Made by a program: the position numbers and the translations under genes. DNA of 64,000 nt, from the NCBI GenBank assembly GCA_026391315.1, contig JAPLDT010000023.1, forward strand, positions 1 to 64,000, written 5' to 3'. Numbering within the stretch: the first letter of the stretch is position 1; every line of letters begins with the position of its first letter. Shown here in pieces: positions 27,862 through 37,117 of the stretch. The notes below the pieces were generated by a model. That model was not told the origin of the DNA, searched no databases, and saw only the letters and a program-made list of their open reading frames with translations. The stretch comes from Bacteroidia bacterium. Lineage in GTDB: Bacteria > Bacteroidota > Bacteroidia > Bacteroidales > Prolixibacteraceae.

Positions 27862-27901
27862 TGCCTGATATTTAATGGTCAAATAAAAAAAACATATTTT
27901 G

Positions 27902-27954
27902 TACATTTGTGCCGGAAATTGCAGCGATCCTTTGGATTGATCTGATTATTCCGG
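27902..27954 (+). promoter_or_regulatory. Possible speA -7 box and leader hairpin
   Basis: TACATTTG at 27902-27909 matches TAnnTTTG. About 3 bases on, CCGGAA (27912-27917) can pair with TTCCGG (27949-27954), enclosing a small ATCC/GGAT hairpin. The start codon is at 27997. No clear TTTG was found at -33. Confidence 0.35.
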
Positions 27955-27996
27955 TGTTTCTTTGTCAATTAATAATTAGAAAAAGGGATTAGTGAA

Positions 27997-29886
27997 ATGA
28001 GAAAATGGCGTGTCGAAGATTCTGCAGAGTTGTACAACATCAACGGTTGGGGTGTTAATTATTTTTCCATCAACGAGAGAGGCCACGTGGCGGTCACTCC
28101 AAGGAAAAATGGTGTGGAGGTCGACCTGATGGATCTGGTAGAAGAGTTGCAGTTAAGGGATGTTTCAACCCCAGTACTGCTTCGTTTTCCCGATATTCTG
28201 GATAGCAGAATTGAAAAGATGGCCAGTTGTTTTAAAATTGCTGCCGAAGAGTATAATTACAAAGCACAAGGCTACATCATCTATCCGATCAAGGTCAATC
28301 AGATGAGACCTGTTGTTGAGGAGATTGTAACCCACGGCAAAAAATTTAACATCGGTCTGGAAGCAGGATCAAAGCCTGAACTTCATGCGGTTATTGCCAT
28401 CAACACAGACAACGACTCGCTCATAATTTGCAACGGATACAAGGATGAAGATTACATAGAACTTGCTTTGCTGGCCCAAAAAATGGGTCGCCGTATTTAT
28501 CTCGTAATAGAGAAGCTTAGCGAGATGAAGTTGATCGTCAAAATCGCGAAGCAATTCAAAATAAAGCCTAATTTGGGTATTCGTATCAAACTTTCAAGCA
28601 CTGGAAGCGGAAAATGGGAAGATTCAGGCGGCGATGGCAGCAAATTCGGACTTACCTCCAGCGAGCTGTTGGAGGCTCTGGACTATCTGGATAAGAACAA
28701 GATGAAGGATTGTTTGCATCTTGTCCATTTTCATATCGGAAGTCAGGTGAACAAAATACGGCGTATCAAGCTGGCTATGCGCGAAGCGTCTCAATTTTAC
28801 GTGCAGATGCACAAAAATGGGTTCCTAATTGATTTTGTGGATATCGGTGGTGGATTAGGCGTCGATTACGATGGAACAAGATCTTCCAGCGAAAGCAGTG
28901 TCAATTACAGTATTCAGGAATACGTCAATGACGTCGTTTCGACTCTTGTGGATGTGAGTGAGAAAAACGGAATTCCACATCCGAATATTATTACCGAATC
29001 CGGGCGATCATTGACCGCTCATCATTCAGTTCTCGTTTTTGAAGTCCTCGAATCCACTACACTTCAACGTTGGGAGGAGGATGAAGTGGTGAGCCCGGAT
29101 GACCATGAGTTGCTGCGCGAAATCTACTCCTTGTGGGATACATTGAACCAACCCAGAATGCTGGAAACCTGGCACGATGCCCAGCAGATACGCGAAGAGG
29201 CATTGGATCGCTTCAGCCTGGGACTACTGGATATCTCCACCCGAGCCAAAATTGAACGGTTGTTCTGGTCCATCGCACAAGAGACCACACAAATGACCAA
29301 CGGGTTAAAACATGTATCTGAAGAGTTTCTGTCTTTGCCTAAATTACTGTCAGATAAGTACTTCTGTAATTTTTCTCTTTTCCAGTCACTCCCAGATTCC
29401 TGGGCCATCGACCAGATTTTCCCGATTATCCCGTTGGATCGTCTGGATGAGAAACCGGATAGAACCGCAACCCTTCAGGATATTACCTGTGATTCGGATG
29501 GTAAGATCGAAAATTTTATCTCTATTCGCAACCAATCTTATTTTCTTCCCGTTCATTCACTGAAACCAAAAGAACCTTACTATATCGGAGTTTTCCTGGT
29601 AGGGGCTTACCAGGAGATTCTGGGCGACCTTCACAATCTTTTTGGAGATACCAATGCAGTTCACGTATCCGTGGATGAAAAGGGATACTCCATCGATCAG
29701 GTCATTGATGGGGAAACAGTTGCTGAGGTATTGGAATATGTCCAGTACAATCCCAAAAAGCTGGTTCGAACAGTTGAAACCTGGGTAACCTCTTCAGTTA
29801 AATCCGGAATTATCTCAGCGGAGGAGGGGAAGGAGTTTTTATCTAATTATCGTTCAGGCTTATACGGATATACGTACCTCGAATAG
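27997..29886 (+). CDS. speA: Biosynthetic arginine decarboxylase
   Basis: 629 aa, the full length of SpeA. The enzyme turns arginine into agmatine for polyamine synthesis. It is a group IV decarboxylase with the PLP lysine K99 in GYIIYPIKVNQ. Further motifs are LGIRIKLSSTGSGKWEDSGGD and VHFHIGSQV. FVDIGGGLGVDYDGTRS and ITESGRSLTAHHSVL follow, and a C-terminal VGAYQEILGDLHNLFGDTN. The TonB-dependent receptor gene starts 12 bases downstream, so the two may be co-transcribed. Confidence 0.98.
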   Translation: MRKWRVEDSAELYNINGWGVNYFSINERGHVAVTPRKNGVEVDLMDLVEELQLRDVSTPVLLRFPDILDSRIEKMASCFKIAAEEYNYKAQGYIIYPIKVNQMRPVVEEIVTHGKKFNIGLEAGSKPELHAVIAINTDNDSLIICNGYKDEDYIELALLAQKMGRRIYLVIEKLSEMKLIVKIAKQFKIKPNLGIRIKLSSTGSGKWEDSGGDGSKFGLTSSELLEALDYLDKNKMKDCLHLVHFHIGSQVNKIRRIKLAMREASQFYVQMHKNGFLIDFVDIGGGLGVDYDGTRSSSESSVNYSIQEYVNDVVSTLVDVSEKNGIPHPNIITESGRSLTAHHSVLVFEVLESTTLQRWEEDEVVSPDDHELLREIYSLWDTLNQPRMLETWHDAQQIREEALDRFSLGLLDISTRAKIERLFWSIAQETTQMTNGLKHVSEEFLSLPKLLSDKYFCNFSLFQSLPDSWAIDQIFPIIPLDRLDEKPDRTATLQDITCDSDGKIENFISIRNQSYFLPVHSLKPKEPYYIGVFLVGAYQEILGDLHNLFGDTNAVHVSVDEKGYSIDQVIDGETVAEVLEYVQYNPKKLVRTVETWVTSSVKSGIISAEEGKEFLSNYRSGLYGYTYLE

Positions 29887-29898
29887 TTCGTCTGATAG

Positions 29899-32301
29899 AT
29901 GATAACAGCAAAAACATACAGGCAAGGGAAGTGCTATTTGCATTTGCTTTGCCTTTTTTTTGCGCTTTCTGCAGGTTCTTTTTTTTCCAGTGCGCAGGGA
30001 TACCTGCAGACAGTAAAGGGGACACTTATCGACCAGGAGTCGAGACAACCCATATCGGAGGTAACCCTGAAATTTACCAATCAGACCAAAGAATTTGCGG
30101 CTTTCACCGATAATCAGGGAATCTTCAAATTAAAAATCCCTGCAGGCAGGTGGGACCTTTTGGTATCCCGTCTTGGTTATACATCCAAAGTAATGCAAAA
30201 CATTCAGGTTGGTACCGGGAAAGAGGTGATACTGGAGATTCCGCTTGAGGCCAAAGTCTTCGAAACCGGCGAAGTGCAGGTTTCTGCGGGAAAAAAAACG
30301 TGGCTCACACCCTACAGCGGATCGAGTGTACAGACCTTGCAGAGTCAGGATGCAGCGAGATTTGCAGGAGGCTATTATGACCCCTTGCGTATGGTGGCCA
30401 ATTTCGCCGGGGTTACCAGTGGAAACAGCGACGATAGCAATGAAATCGTGGTAAGGGGAAACTCTCCCAGAGGAATTTCGTGGCGGCTTGAGGGGCTCGA
30501 AATACCCAATCCTAACCACTTGGCCAATGGCGTCGGAAACAATGGAGGCGCCTACTCCATGATCTCAACCAATGTTCTGGCAGATTTCGATTTTTATACC
30601 GGCGCATTCCCGGCTGAATTTGGAAATGCATTGTCGGGTGTGATGGATTTAAGACTGAGAAAGGGCAACAACGACAGGCATGAGTTTGGTCTGCAGCTAA
30701 GTGTTGTGGGCGCTGAAGCGGCCGCAGAAGGGCCAATTGGAAAGTCATCGGGTAATTCTTATCTGTTCAATATCCGCTATGCCAATTTCAACATTCTGCA
30801 AAAATACGGCATCATCAGCATCCAGGATCTGAGCATCATTCCAAGTTCGTTCGACTGGACCTTTAAAATGAATTTTCACGGGGACAAACTGGGAGATCTG
30901 GAGTTTTTTTCGATAGGGGGAAAAAGTAAAGCCGGAAACGAACCTTCCCATGTCAAGTCTGATATTCTGAAAGGAATCAACAGCGATGAGTTTCTGGAAG
31001 AAGATGCACTGGCAGTTTTCGGCATCAAACATTTGAAAAATTTTGAAGACGGGAAAACATATATCCGCACGATCGTTGGAATCACCAAATCCAATGAAAA
31101 CTGGCATGAAGGGGTTATTGACACCAATCTTGTTCATGTCCTTAATAAACAGGATTGGTTTATCTCTACGGTTTTGAGAACTTCTGTAATGGTGAACAGA
31201 AAAGTGAACGCCAAAAATTCTTTCAGAATTGGTGTTGAATACCACAACTCCTTTCCCGACATGTTCAGCATCAGGAGGCAATCGAATGCGAAATTCGACA
31301 CGCTGGTCGATGAGCGGTCCCGGAGTTTTTATACACAGGCCTATTTTCAATGGAAATACAAGCCGACTGATTTTTTTGAGATGGTCCCTTCCATTCATTC
31401 GACTTACACAGGTATCAACAAAGAGCTGACCATTGAGCCCAGGCTGGGAATGATCTTTCATCTTCCAGGCAACCAGTCACTCAACTTTGGAACAGGTTTT
31501 TTCTCCAAACAGGAGCCTCTTCCCATCTATTATTTCAGGGTGAAAACAGTAAAAGCAGGCAGAGTACCACTAAATAGCGACTTAAAAACCACCAAAGCAT
31601 TTCACCTTGTGGCAGGATACAGGACATCTTTCTCAAATGAACTTAAAGTCTCCCTGGAAGGCTATTACCAACATCTGTATGATGTCCCTATCAGTCAGTC
31701 CAGCAACAACACCTTTTCGATGATTAACATTTCGGAAGGACTGCCGGATATTGATCTTAGCAATGAAGGAATTTCCGACAATGTTGGTGTCGAGCTGACG
31801 CTGGATAAATCCTTTCTTCACAACTATTACTTTCTGGCAACCATTTCTCTTTTTGATTCAAGATACAGGGCTGCAAATACTTACTGGTACTCCACCTATT
31901 ACAATTCCAATTATGTTTTCAATTTTTTACTCGGCAAGGAGTTTAAGGTTGGAAAACAGGGTCAAAATAGCCTGGGCTTCAATCTCAGAAACATTGCCCG
32001 GGGAGGCTATCGGTTCACACCGCCGAATTATGCCCAGACGATCTTGAAAAAGTATATGGTCTATGACAATGAGCTGGTTCTTGGAAAGCACCTTCCTTCC
32101 TTTGACAGAATGGATGTCGGAATCAATTACAGGATCAACAAAAGAAGGTCGGCATTCAATTTTTCCCTGGATATCCAGAATCTTCTGAACCGGCACAATA
32201 TTTACAAGCGCAGTTTCAATTATGTCAAAGGGGCCGTTGTGGAATCGAATAGTAAATTGATCGGATTGGTACCTATTGCCGGGATTAGATTCGATTTTTG
32301 A
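29899..32301 (+). CDS. TonB-dependent outer-membrane receptor with carboxypeptidase-like regulatory domain
   Basis: 800 aa. The signal peptide is in the first ~32 residues (LLCLFFALSAGSFFSSAQ). A CarboxypepD_reg-like beta-sandwich is at about 37-115 (GTLIDQESRQPISEVTLKF). A plug domain follows with IVVRGNSPRGISWRLEGLEI and AEFGNALSGVMDLRLRKGN. The remaining ~570 residues form the 22-strand barrel, ending in aromatic FDF. The substrate is unknown; no SusD partner lies next to it. It is 12 bases from speA, but a shared function is not evident. Confidence 0.93.
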   Translation: MITAKTYRQGKCYLHLLCLFFALSAGSFFSSAQGYLQTVKGTLIDQESRQPISEVTLKFTNQTKEFAAFTDNQGIFKLKIPAGRWDLLVSRLGYTSKVMQNIQVGTGKEVILEIPLEAKVFETGEVQVSAGKKTWLTPYSGSSVQTLQSQDAARFAGGYYDPLRMVANFAGVTSGNSDDSNEIVVRGNSPRGISWRLEGLEIPNPNHLANGVGNNGGAYSMISTNVLADFDFYTGAFPAEFGNALSGVMDLRLRKGNNDRHEFGLQLSVVGAEAAAEGPIGKSSGNSYLFNIRYANFNILQKYGIISIQDLSIIPSSFDWTFKMNFHGDKLGDLEFFSIGGKSKAGNEPSHVKSDILKGINSDEFLEEDALAVFGIKHLKNFEDGKTYIRTIVGITKSNENWHEGVIDTNLVHVLNKQDWFISTVLRTSVMVNRKVNAKNSFRIGVEYHNSFPDMFSIRRQSNAKFDTLVDERSRSFYTQAYFQWKYKPTDFFEMVPSIHSTYTGINKELTIEPRLGMIFHLPGNQSLNFGTGFFSKQEPLPIYYFRVKTVKAGRVPLNSDLKTTKAFHLVAGYRTSFSNELKVSLEGYYQHLYDVPISQSSNNTFSMINISEGLPDIDLSNEGISDNVGVELTLDKSFLHNYYFLATISLFDSRYRAANTYWYSTYYNSNYVFNFLLGKEFKVGKQGQNSLGFNLRNIARGGYRFTPPNYAQTILKKYMVYDNELVLGKHLPSFDRMDVGINYRINKRRSAFNFSLDIQNLLNRHNIYKRSFNYVKGAVVESNSKLIGLVPIAGIRFDF

Positions 32302-32307
32302 TTTTGT

Positions 32308-32446
32308 TTTCATTGCCGTCTGCTTTAGCTGACAGGCAGGGAATGTGAATAGATTTGGGCTATAGCCAAACCCATCAGTTTATTCGGCTGGGTCTGAGTT
32401 TTGTTCTGATCCTTCGATCCGTCAGCTAAAGCAGACCGCAATGAAA
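32308..32446. repeat. 26-bp inverted repeat between the TonB receptor and nrdJ
   Basis: The arms 32308-32333 and 32421-32446 are reverse complements with one mismatch; the core is GTCTGCTTTAGCTGAC. They enclose 87 bases with an internal near-palindrome TTGGGCTATAGCCAA. Placed between two converging genes, the structure could terminate the plus-strand transcript, or be a REP/MITE-like element. Confidence 0.85.
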
Positions 32447-32448
32447 AA

Positions 32449-32470
32449 GGGAAGACCTTTCGATCTTCCC
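32449..32470 (-). terminator. Rho-independent terminator of nrdJ
   Basis: On the minus strand GGGAAGA (32470-32464) pairs with TCTTCCC (32455-32449) around an 8-base loop and is followed by TTTTTCATT. It lies 36 bases beyond the nrdJ stop. Confidence 0.8.
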
Positions 32471-32505
32471 CCCAGAGATAATTATCTAAAAACTTATGAA
32501 AACAC

Positions 32506-35052
32506 TTATCCACATTTGGAGGAGCCGCAATCCTTGCATATGAGGCAACCTTCCTGGTAAATTACGTTGTCTGATCCGCATCCTTCGCATTTCGCATCCT
32601 CGCAGCTCGTACCATTTGGAATATATTTTTTCAGAGCGCGTGCGACTCCGTTCTTCCAGGTATTGATAGATTCCACATCAAATTGAAGACTGGTAATCAG
32701 CTCGACAATTTTCTGAATAGGCATGCTGTGCCTCAATACGCTGGAGATCAATTTAGCATAGTTCCAGAAAATAGGATTGAATTTGAAGGATAATCCCTCG
32801 ATGGTAGTCTTGTATCCGCGGTTGTTCCTGTATTGGAAATCATACCGTGAAACTCCATTTTCATCCCTGTTCTTGATGATCCAGCCATCAGTAACCGAGC
32901 GTGGAAGGAGAATACCATCTTCATCATCGGCCAAACCAGTGAAGATTTCGTATGGTTTGCCGTCAATCAGGCCAATGAAGGCAATCCATTTTTCTTTGTT
33001 GTTTTGAAAGCGGACAATCTCTGCTTCCAACACTTCAGGACGTTTGGTTGGAAAAACACCCTCTTTCTTCTTGTCTTTTGTGGAGAGTAATACACCTGAT
33101 CTGGATCCTTCGCGGTAGACAGTTACTCCTTTGCAGCCACTTTCCCATGCGGAAAAGAATAACTTTCCTACCAACTCTTCGGTAGCTTCCTCCGGTAAGT
33201 TAATTGTCACCGAGATGGAGTGGTCCACCCATTTTTGAATCTGGCCCTGCATTCTGACCTTTGCCATCCAGTCGATATCGTTGGAGGTTGCTTTGGCATA
33301 AGGGGATTTGTTGACCAGCTCATCAATCTCATCGTTGCTGTATTTTTTGTTGGTTTTGTACCCTTTGGTCTCCATCCATACTTTGAATTTATGGTGGAAG
33401 ATGATGTACTCTTCCCACGAATCCCCCATTTCGTCAACAAAGTCGATACGGGCCTCTTTGTCGTTCGGGTTTACTTTTCTTCTGCGTTTGTAAACCGGCA
33501 TAAATACAGGTTCAATGCCCGAGGTGGTTTGTGTCATCAAACTGGTTGTCCCGGTAGGGGCGATGGTAAGCAGGGCGATATTTCTGCGGCCATATTTGGC
33601 CATCTCGTCGTATAGTTCAGGATCGGCTATCGCCAGACGTTTGATGTATGGGTTGTTTATCTCTTTCTTCGTTTCGTAAATTGGGAATGCACCTCTCTCC
33701 TTGGCCAAATGAACAGATCCACGGTAGGCCTCAATGGCAACAATTTTATGAACCTCGACGGAGAAGTCGATGGCATTTTCCGAACCATATTGGAGTCCCA
33801 GGGCTGCCAGCATATCGCCTTCGGCAGTGATTCCAATGCCTGTTCTGCGTCCGTTAACTGCTTTCTCTTTGATTTTTTCCCACAAATTCAGTTCAACCTG
33901 TTTGATTTCGTCCATCTCAGGGTCGGCAACAATTTTGTCGTAGATGGCATCAATTTTCTCGAGTTCAAGATCGATGATATCATCCATGATCCGTTGGGAA
34001 AGTCTTACATGTGAACGGAAGAGCGGAAAGTTAAATTTTGCCTGTTCCGTAAAAGGATGATCCACATAGGAGTACAGGTTGATTGCTATCAGGCGGCAGC
34101 TGTCGTACGGACAGAGTGGAATCTCACCGCATGGATTGGTCGAGACGGTTCCATATCCAAGATCTGCATAACAATCAGGCACTGATTCGCGGATAACAGT
34201 ATCCCAGAACAGTATACCGGGTTCTGCCGATTTCCACGCGTTGAATACGATTTTTTGCCAAAGACTCGTCGCATCAATATCTTTGGTATAGACCGGCTCA
34301 TTGCTGTTGATAGGATATTTCTGGTGGTAGGTGGCTGAATTGCGCACGGCTTTCATAAATTCATCGTCAATTTTCACCGAGACGTTGGCGCCTGTTACTT
34401 TGCCTTCATCCATTTTTGCATCAATGAACTGCTCAGAATCCGGATGCTTGACGGAGACCGAGAGCATTAAGGCCCCGCGGCGGCCGTCCTGGGCAACCTC
34501 TCTGGTCGAGTTGGAAAAACGTTCCATAAAAGGAACAATTCCTGTTGATGTGAGCGCCGAATTCTTCACAGGCGAGCCTTTCGGGCGGATGTGTGAAAGA
34601 TCGTGTCCTACGCCGCCACGTCTTTTCATCAGCTGAACCTGCTCCTGATCCACCATCATGATTCCTCCGTAAGAGTCGGCGCCATTTCCAACCACGAAAC
34701 AGTTGGAAAGCGATCCTGTCTGGAAATCATTTCCGATACCGGTCATAGGTCCGCCCTGAGGAACAATGTATTTAAAGCCTTCGAACAATTCAAACAGCTC
34801 TTTCTCCGATAAGGGATTTGGATACTTTTTCTCAATTCGGGCAATCTCTGACGATAATCTGTGGTGAAGGTCATCAGGAGTAAGTTCAAAAAGATTGCCG
34901 TATGAGTCTTTCAAAGCGTATTTATTGACCCATACCCGGGCAGCTAATTCATCGCCCTGAAAATATTTCAGGGAAGCTTCAAAAGCCTCTTCGTTTGAAT
35001 AGGTTTTAAGGGCGGTATTTTTTTTCATCGCGGAAACATCTTTTAATTCCAT
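32506..35052 (-). CDS. nrdJ: Adenosylcobalamin-dependent ribonucleotide reductase (class II)
   Basis: 848 aa. It reduces ribonucleotides without oxygen dependence, using a B12-derived thiyl radical. TGSLSNCFVVGNGADSYGG and KRRGGVGHDLSHIRPKGS lie near the N-terminus. NPCGEIPLCPYDSCRLIAINL carries the active-site N-x-C-x-E motif, and ALLTIAPTGTTS follows. The C-terminus is a cysteine-rich zinc-ribbon-like tail (CEDAKCEGCGSDNV then CLICKDCGSSKCG) typical of this Bacteroidota-type NrdJ. There is no NrdB-like partner nearby, as expected. The 268-base upstream region is extremely AT-rich with two dyads. Confidence 0.96.
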   Translation of the reverse strand: MELKDVSAMKKNTALKTYSNEEAFEASLKYFQGDELAARVWVNKYALKDSYGNLFELTPDDLHHRLSSEIARIEKKYPNPLSEKELFELFEGFKYIVPQGGPMTGIGNDFQTGSLSNCFVVGNGADSYGGIMMVDQEQVQLMKRRGGVGHDLSHIRPKGSPVKNSALTSTGIVPFMERFSNSTREVAQDGRRGALMLSVSVKHPDSEQFIDAKMDEGKVTGANVSVKIDDEFMKAVRNSATYHQKYPINSNEPVYTKDIDATSLWQKIVFNAWKSAEPGILFWDTVIRESVPDCYADLGYGTVSTNPCGEIPLCPYDSCRLIAINLYSYVDHPFTEQAKFNFPLFRSHVRLSQRIMDDIIDLELEKIDAIYDKIVADPEMDEIKQVELNLWEKIKEKAVNGRRTGIGITAEGDMLAALGLQYGSENAIDFSVEVHKIVAIEAYRGSVHLAKERGAFPIYETKKEINNPYIKRLAIADPELYDEMAKYGRRNIALLTIAPTGTTSLMTQTTSGIEPVFMPVYKRRRKVNPNDKEARIDFVDEMGDSWEEYIIFHHKFKVWMETKGYKTNKKYSNDEIDELVNKSPYAKATSNDIDWMAKVRMQGQIQKWVDHSISVTINLPEEATEELVGKLFFSAWESGCKGVTVYREGSRSGVLLSTKDKKKEGVFPTKRPEVLEAEIVRFQNNKEKWIAFIGLIDGKPYEIFTGLADDEDGILLPRSVTDGWIIKNRDENGVSRYDFQYRNNRGYKTTIEGLSFKFNPIFWNYAKLISSVLRHSMPIQKIVELITSLQFDVESINTWKNGVARALKKYIPNGTSCEDAKCEGCGSDNVIYQEGCLICKDCGSSKCG

Positions 35053-35200
35053 AGCTAAAGGATTCGTAGGAAAAATATCAAGGTTTTTCAGTTAGATTTC
35101 TTTCCATAAGGAAGTCGACCTTTCTTAGGTAAAGATAGGTTAAAAGTCATTTTTTTGGATAGTTAATTTCCTGCTCAGAAAAAAAAGTTATCAACTTTAA

Positions 35201-35246
35201 TGTGTTAATATACACATATACAATGAGATAAAAAATTAATTATCTC
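35201..35246. promoter_or_regulatory. Dyads in the AT-rich region upstream of nrdJ
   Basis: TGTGTTAATATACACA (35201-35216) is a near-palindrome reminiscent in layout of NrdR boxes (ACAC-x-ATAT-x-GTGT), but it is not a clear match. GAGATAA (35225-35231) and TTATCTC (35240-35246) form a second inverted pair. They lie 150-195 bases upstream of the nrdJ ATG. Confidence 0.3.
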
Positions 35247-35320
35247 AAAAAGTTTACAAAAAATAATTTTTTGTGATTTTTTGAATCAAAAAAAGATACA
35301 AGGAGGAAAGGGTTAAAATC

Positions 35321-36565
35321 TTACTTTTCGAAGAAATATCGTATAATCTGTTCTGTGGCTCCGCGGTTACTTTCAACGTATTGCGAAGCAAAAAGACTCT
35401 CTTCGGCTAACCTTTTTGGATCGGTCAGGTAGCTTTCGAAGAGTTTGTTCAACTCTTCATAATTGGAAACAGAATGGGCTGCTCCTAGTCGAATCATCTC
35501 AACGGCTTCGTGAAATTTGTGGTAATCGGGTCCGAAAACGACAGGCATTCCATAAACGGCAGGTTCCAGGATGCTGTGAATCCCGGTTGTGAAACCTCCT
35601 CCGATAAAGGCAATCTTGGCATATCGGTAAACAGATACCAGGTAACCGTATCCATCGACAACCAATACTTCGGCTGAAGCAAGTTGTTCGGGAGTTGAAG
35701 GCGAAGAATAAAGCACATAAGAACGTTTCAGCACAGAAGTAATCCGATCCAGAGAGCTTTCATTGACCTCATGGGGAGCCACAACAAATTTGACTTTGTG
35801 TGCACACTCATTGACATAATTTAAAAATATCTCTTCATCTTCCGGCCAGGTGCTTCCGGCAACAATTACGAGATTTCCTGCACAGAATTGTTCCAGTTTG
35901 GGCAACACCGAGGCTGCTTCGGCTATTTGGGCTACGCGATCAAGTCGGGTGTCCCCACTGATGGAAACATTATCAAATCCATATGCATGCAAGGTGTCGA
36001 ACGAACTTTGGTTTTGAACAAACAGGTGGGTGTAAGCTTTCAAAGCTTTTCTGAACCATTTTCCCCATAGCTGGAAAAAGAATTGTGATGGACGGAAAAG
36101 CGCTGAGAAAATAAAGGTGGGAATCTCTCTCTTCTTGAGTTCAGTCAGGAAATTGAACCAAAACTCGTATTTAACGAAGAATACTTTCTCCGGTTGAACC
36201 AGGTCCAGAAATTTGGATGCATTTCGGGGAGTATCCAATGGCAAATAGTAGACATAATCGGCAAGAGGATAATTTTTTTTTAGTTCGTAACCTGAGGGAG
36301 AAAAAAAGGTGAGCAATATGCGGTACTCCGGAAATCTTTTTTTGACCCCTTCAATGACTGGCCTGGCCTGCTCAAATTCGCCAAGTGAGGAGACATGAAA
36401 CCAAAGCAGATGGCCACCAGGAACTATCTCTTTTTTAATTTTTTCAAAAAGATTTTTCCTGCCGGATAACCATTTTTTAGCTTTTGGGTTTCTAAAAGAG
36501 ACCACCCAGATCAAAAATTGGTAAAAACGAATCCCTGTATTGTAAAGAAAATGCATCATTGTCAT
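35321..36565 (-). CDS. waaA: 3-deoxy-D-manno-octulosonic acid (Kdo) transferase
   Basis: 414 aa. WaaA moves Kdo from CMP-Kdo onto lipid IVA at the inner face of the cytoplasmic membrane. An N-terminal membrane-associated helix (FLYNTGIRFYQFLIWVV) is followed by LLWFHVSSLGEFEQARPVIE, LLTFFSPSGYE and VFFVKYEFWFNFL. The GT-B C-terminal half has VVAPHEVNES, FIGGGFTTGIHSILEPAVYGMPVVFGP. It is the last gene of an S46 peptidase-rnhA-waaA series on the minus strand; the gap to rnhA is 33 bases. Starts at M1, M3 or M4 are equally possible. Confidence 0.96.
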   Translation of the reverse strand: MTMMHFLYNTGIRFYQFLIWVVSFRNPKAKKWLSGRKNLFEKIKKEIVPGGHLLWFHVSSLGEFEQARPVIEGVKKRFPEYRILLTFFSPSGYELKKNYPLADYVYYLPLDTPRNASKFLDLVQPEKVFFVKYEFWFNFLTELKKREIPTFIFSALFRPSQFFFQLWGKWFRKALKAYTHLFVQNQSSFDTLHAYGFDNVSISGDTRLDRVAQIAEAASVLPKLEQFCAGNLVIVAGSTWPEDEEIFLNYVNECAHKVKFVVAPHEVNESSLDRITSVLKRSYVLYSSPSTPEQLASAEVLVVDGYGYLVSVYRYAKIAFIGGGFTTGIHSILEPAVYGMPVVFGPDYHKFHEAVEMIRLGAAHSVSNYEELNKLFESYLTDPKRLAEESLFASQYVESNRGATEQIIRYFFEK

Positions 36566-36598
36566 ACCTGGATAATTCGGTCTGTTATCCTGAAATTT

Positions 36599-37087
36599 TT
36601 AGTTCAACATCGAGTTATCCTTTAAAAATCCTTCATCATCCAAAAGATCTGATCCATTGGCTGCTGCTACTGCAAGCTGGTCGCACCTTTCGTTGCCTGG
36701 AATCGCTGCATGGCCTTTTACCCAAACAAACTTCACAGAATGAATTTGAAATATTTCGTAAAAGCGCATCCAGAGATCACTATTTTTCTTCCCCTTGAAC
36801 CGGATTCTGATCCAGTTGAGCAACCATCCTTTTTCGACCGCATCAACAACGTATCTCGAATCGGTGTAAATAGTCACCTTGCTGTTCTTCTGTTTCAGGG
36901 CCTCCAGACCGGCAATAACTGCCATCAGTTCCATGCGGTTATTGGTTGTCAGCCGAAAACCTGCTGAAAGCTCTTTTTTGTGATGACCGTAAATAAGAAG
37001 TGTTCCATATCCGCCTGGTCCGGGATTACCCAATGAGGAACCGTCCGTGTACATGATAATCGCAGGAGAAAGTTCATCACTTTTCAT
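36599..37087 (-). CDS. rnhA: Ribonuclease HI
   Basis: 162 aa. The four catalytic acids are visible: D15 (MYTDGSSLGNPGPGGYG), E53 (NNRMELMAVIAGLEAL), D76 (IYTDSRYVVDAV) and D136 (GNERCDQLA). It degrades RNA in RNA-DNA hybrids. It sits 30 bases after the S46 peptidase gene and 33 bases before waaA. Confidence 0.97.
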   Translation of the reverse strand: MKSDELSPAIIMYTDGSSLGNPGPGGYGTLLIYGHHKKELSAGFRLTTNNRMELMAVIAGLEALKQKNSKVTIYTDSRYVVDAVEKGWLLNWIRIRFKGKKNSDLWMRFYEIFQIHSVKFVWVKGHAAIPGNERCDQLAVAAANGSDLLDDEGFLKDNSMLN

Positions 37088-37117
37088 GGTCTACAATAAG
37101 AAGTGGATTACTTGTCG

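Noticed and set aside
35053-35320. Cobalamin riboswitch upstream of nrdJ
   Set aside because: I could not recognise a B12 box or the expected GC-bearing stems; the region is almost purely A/T.
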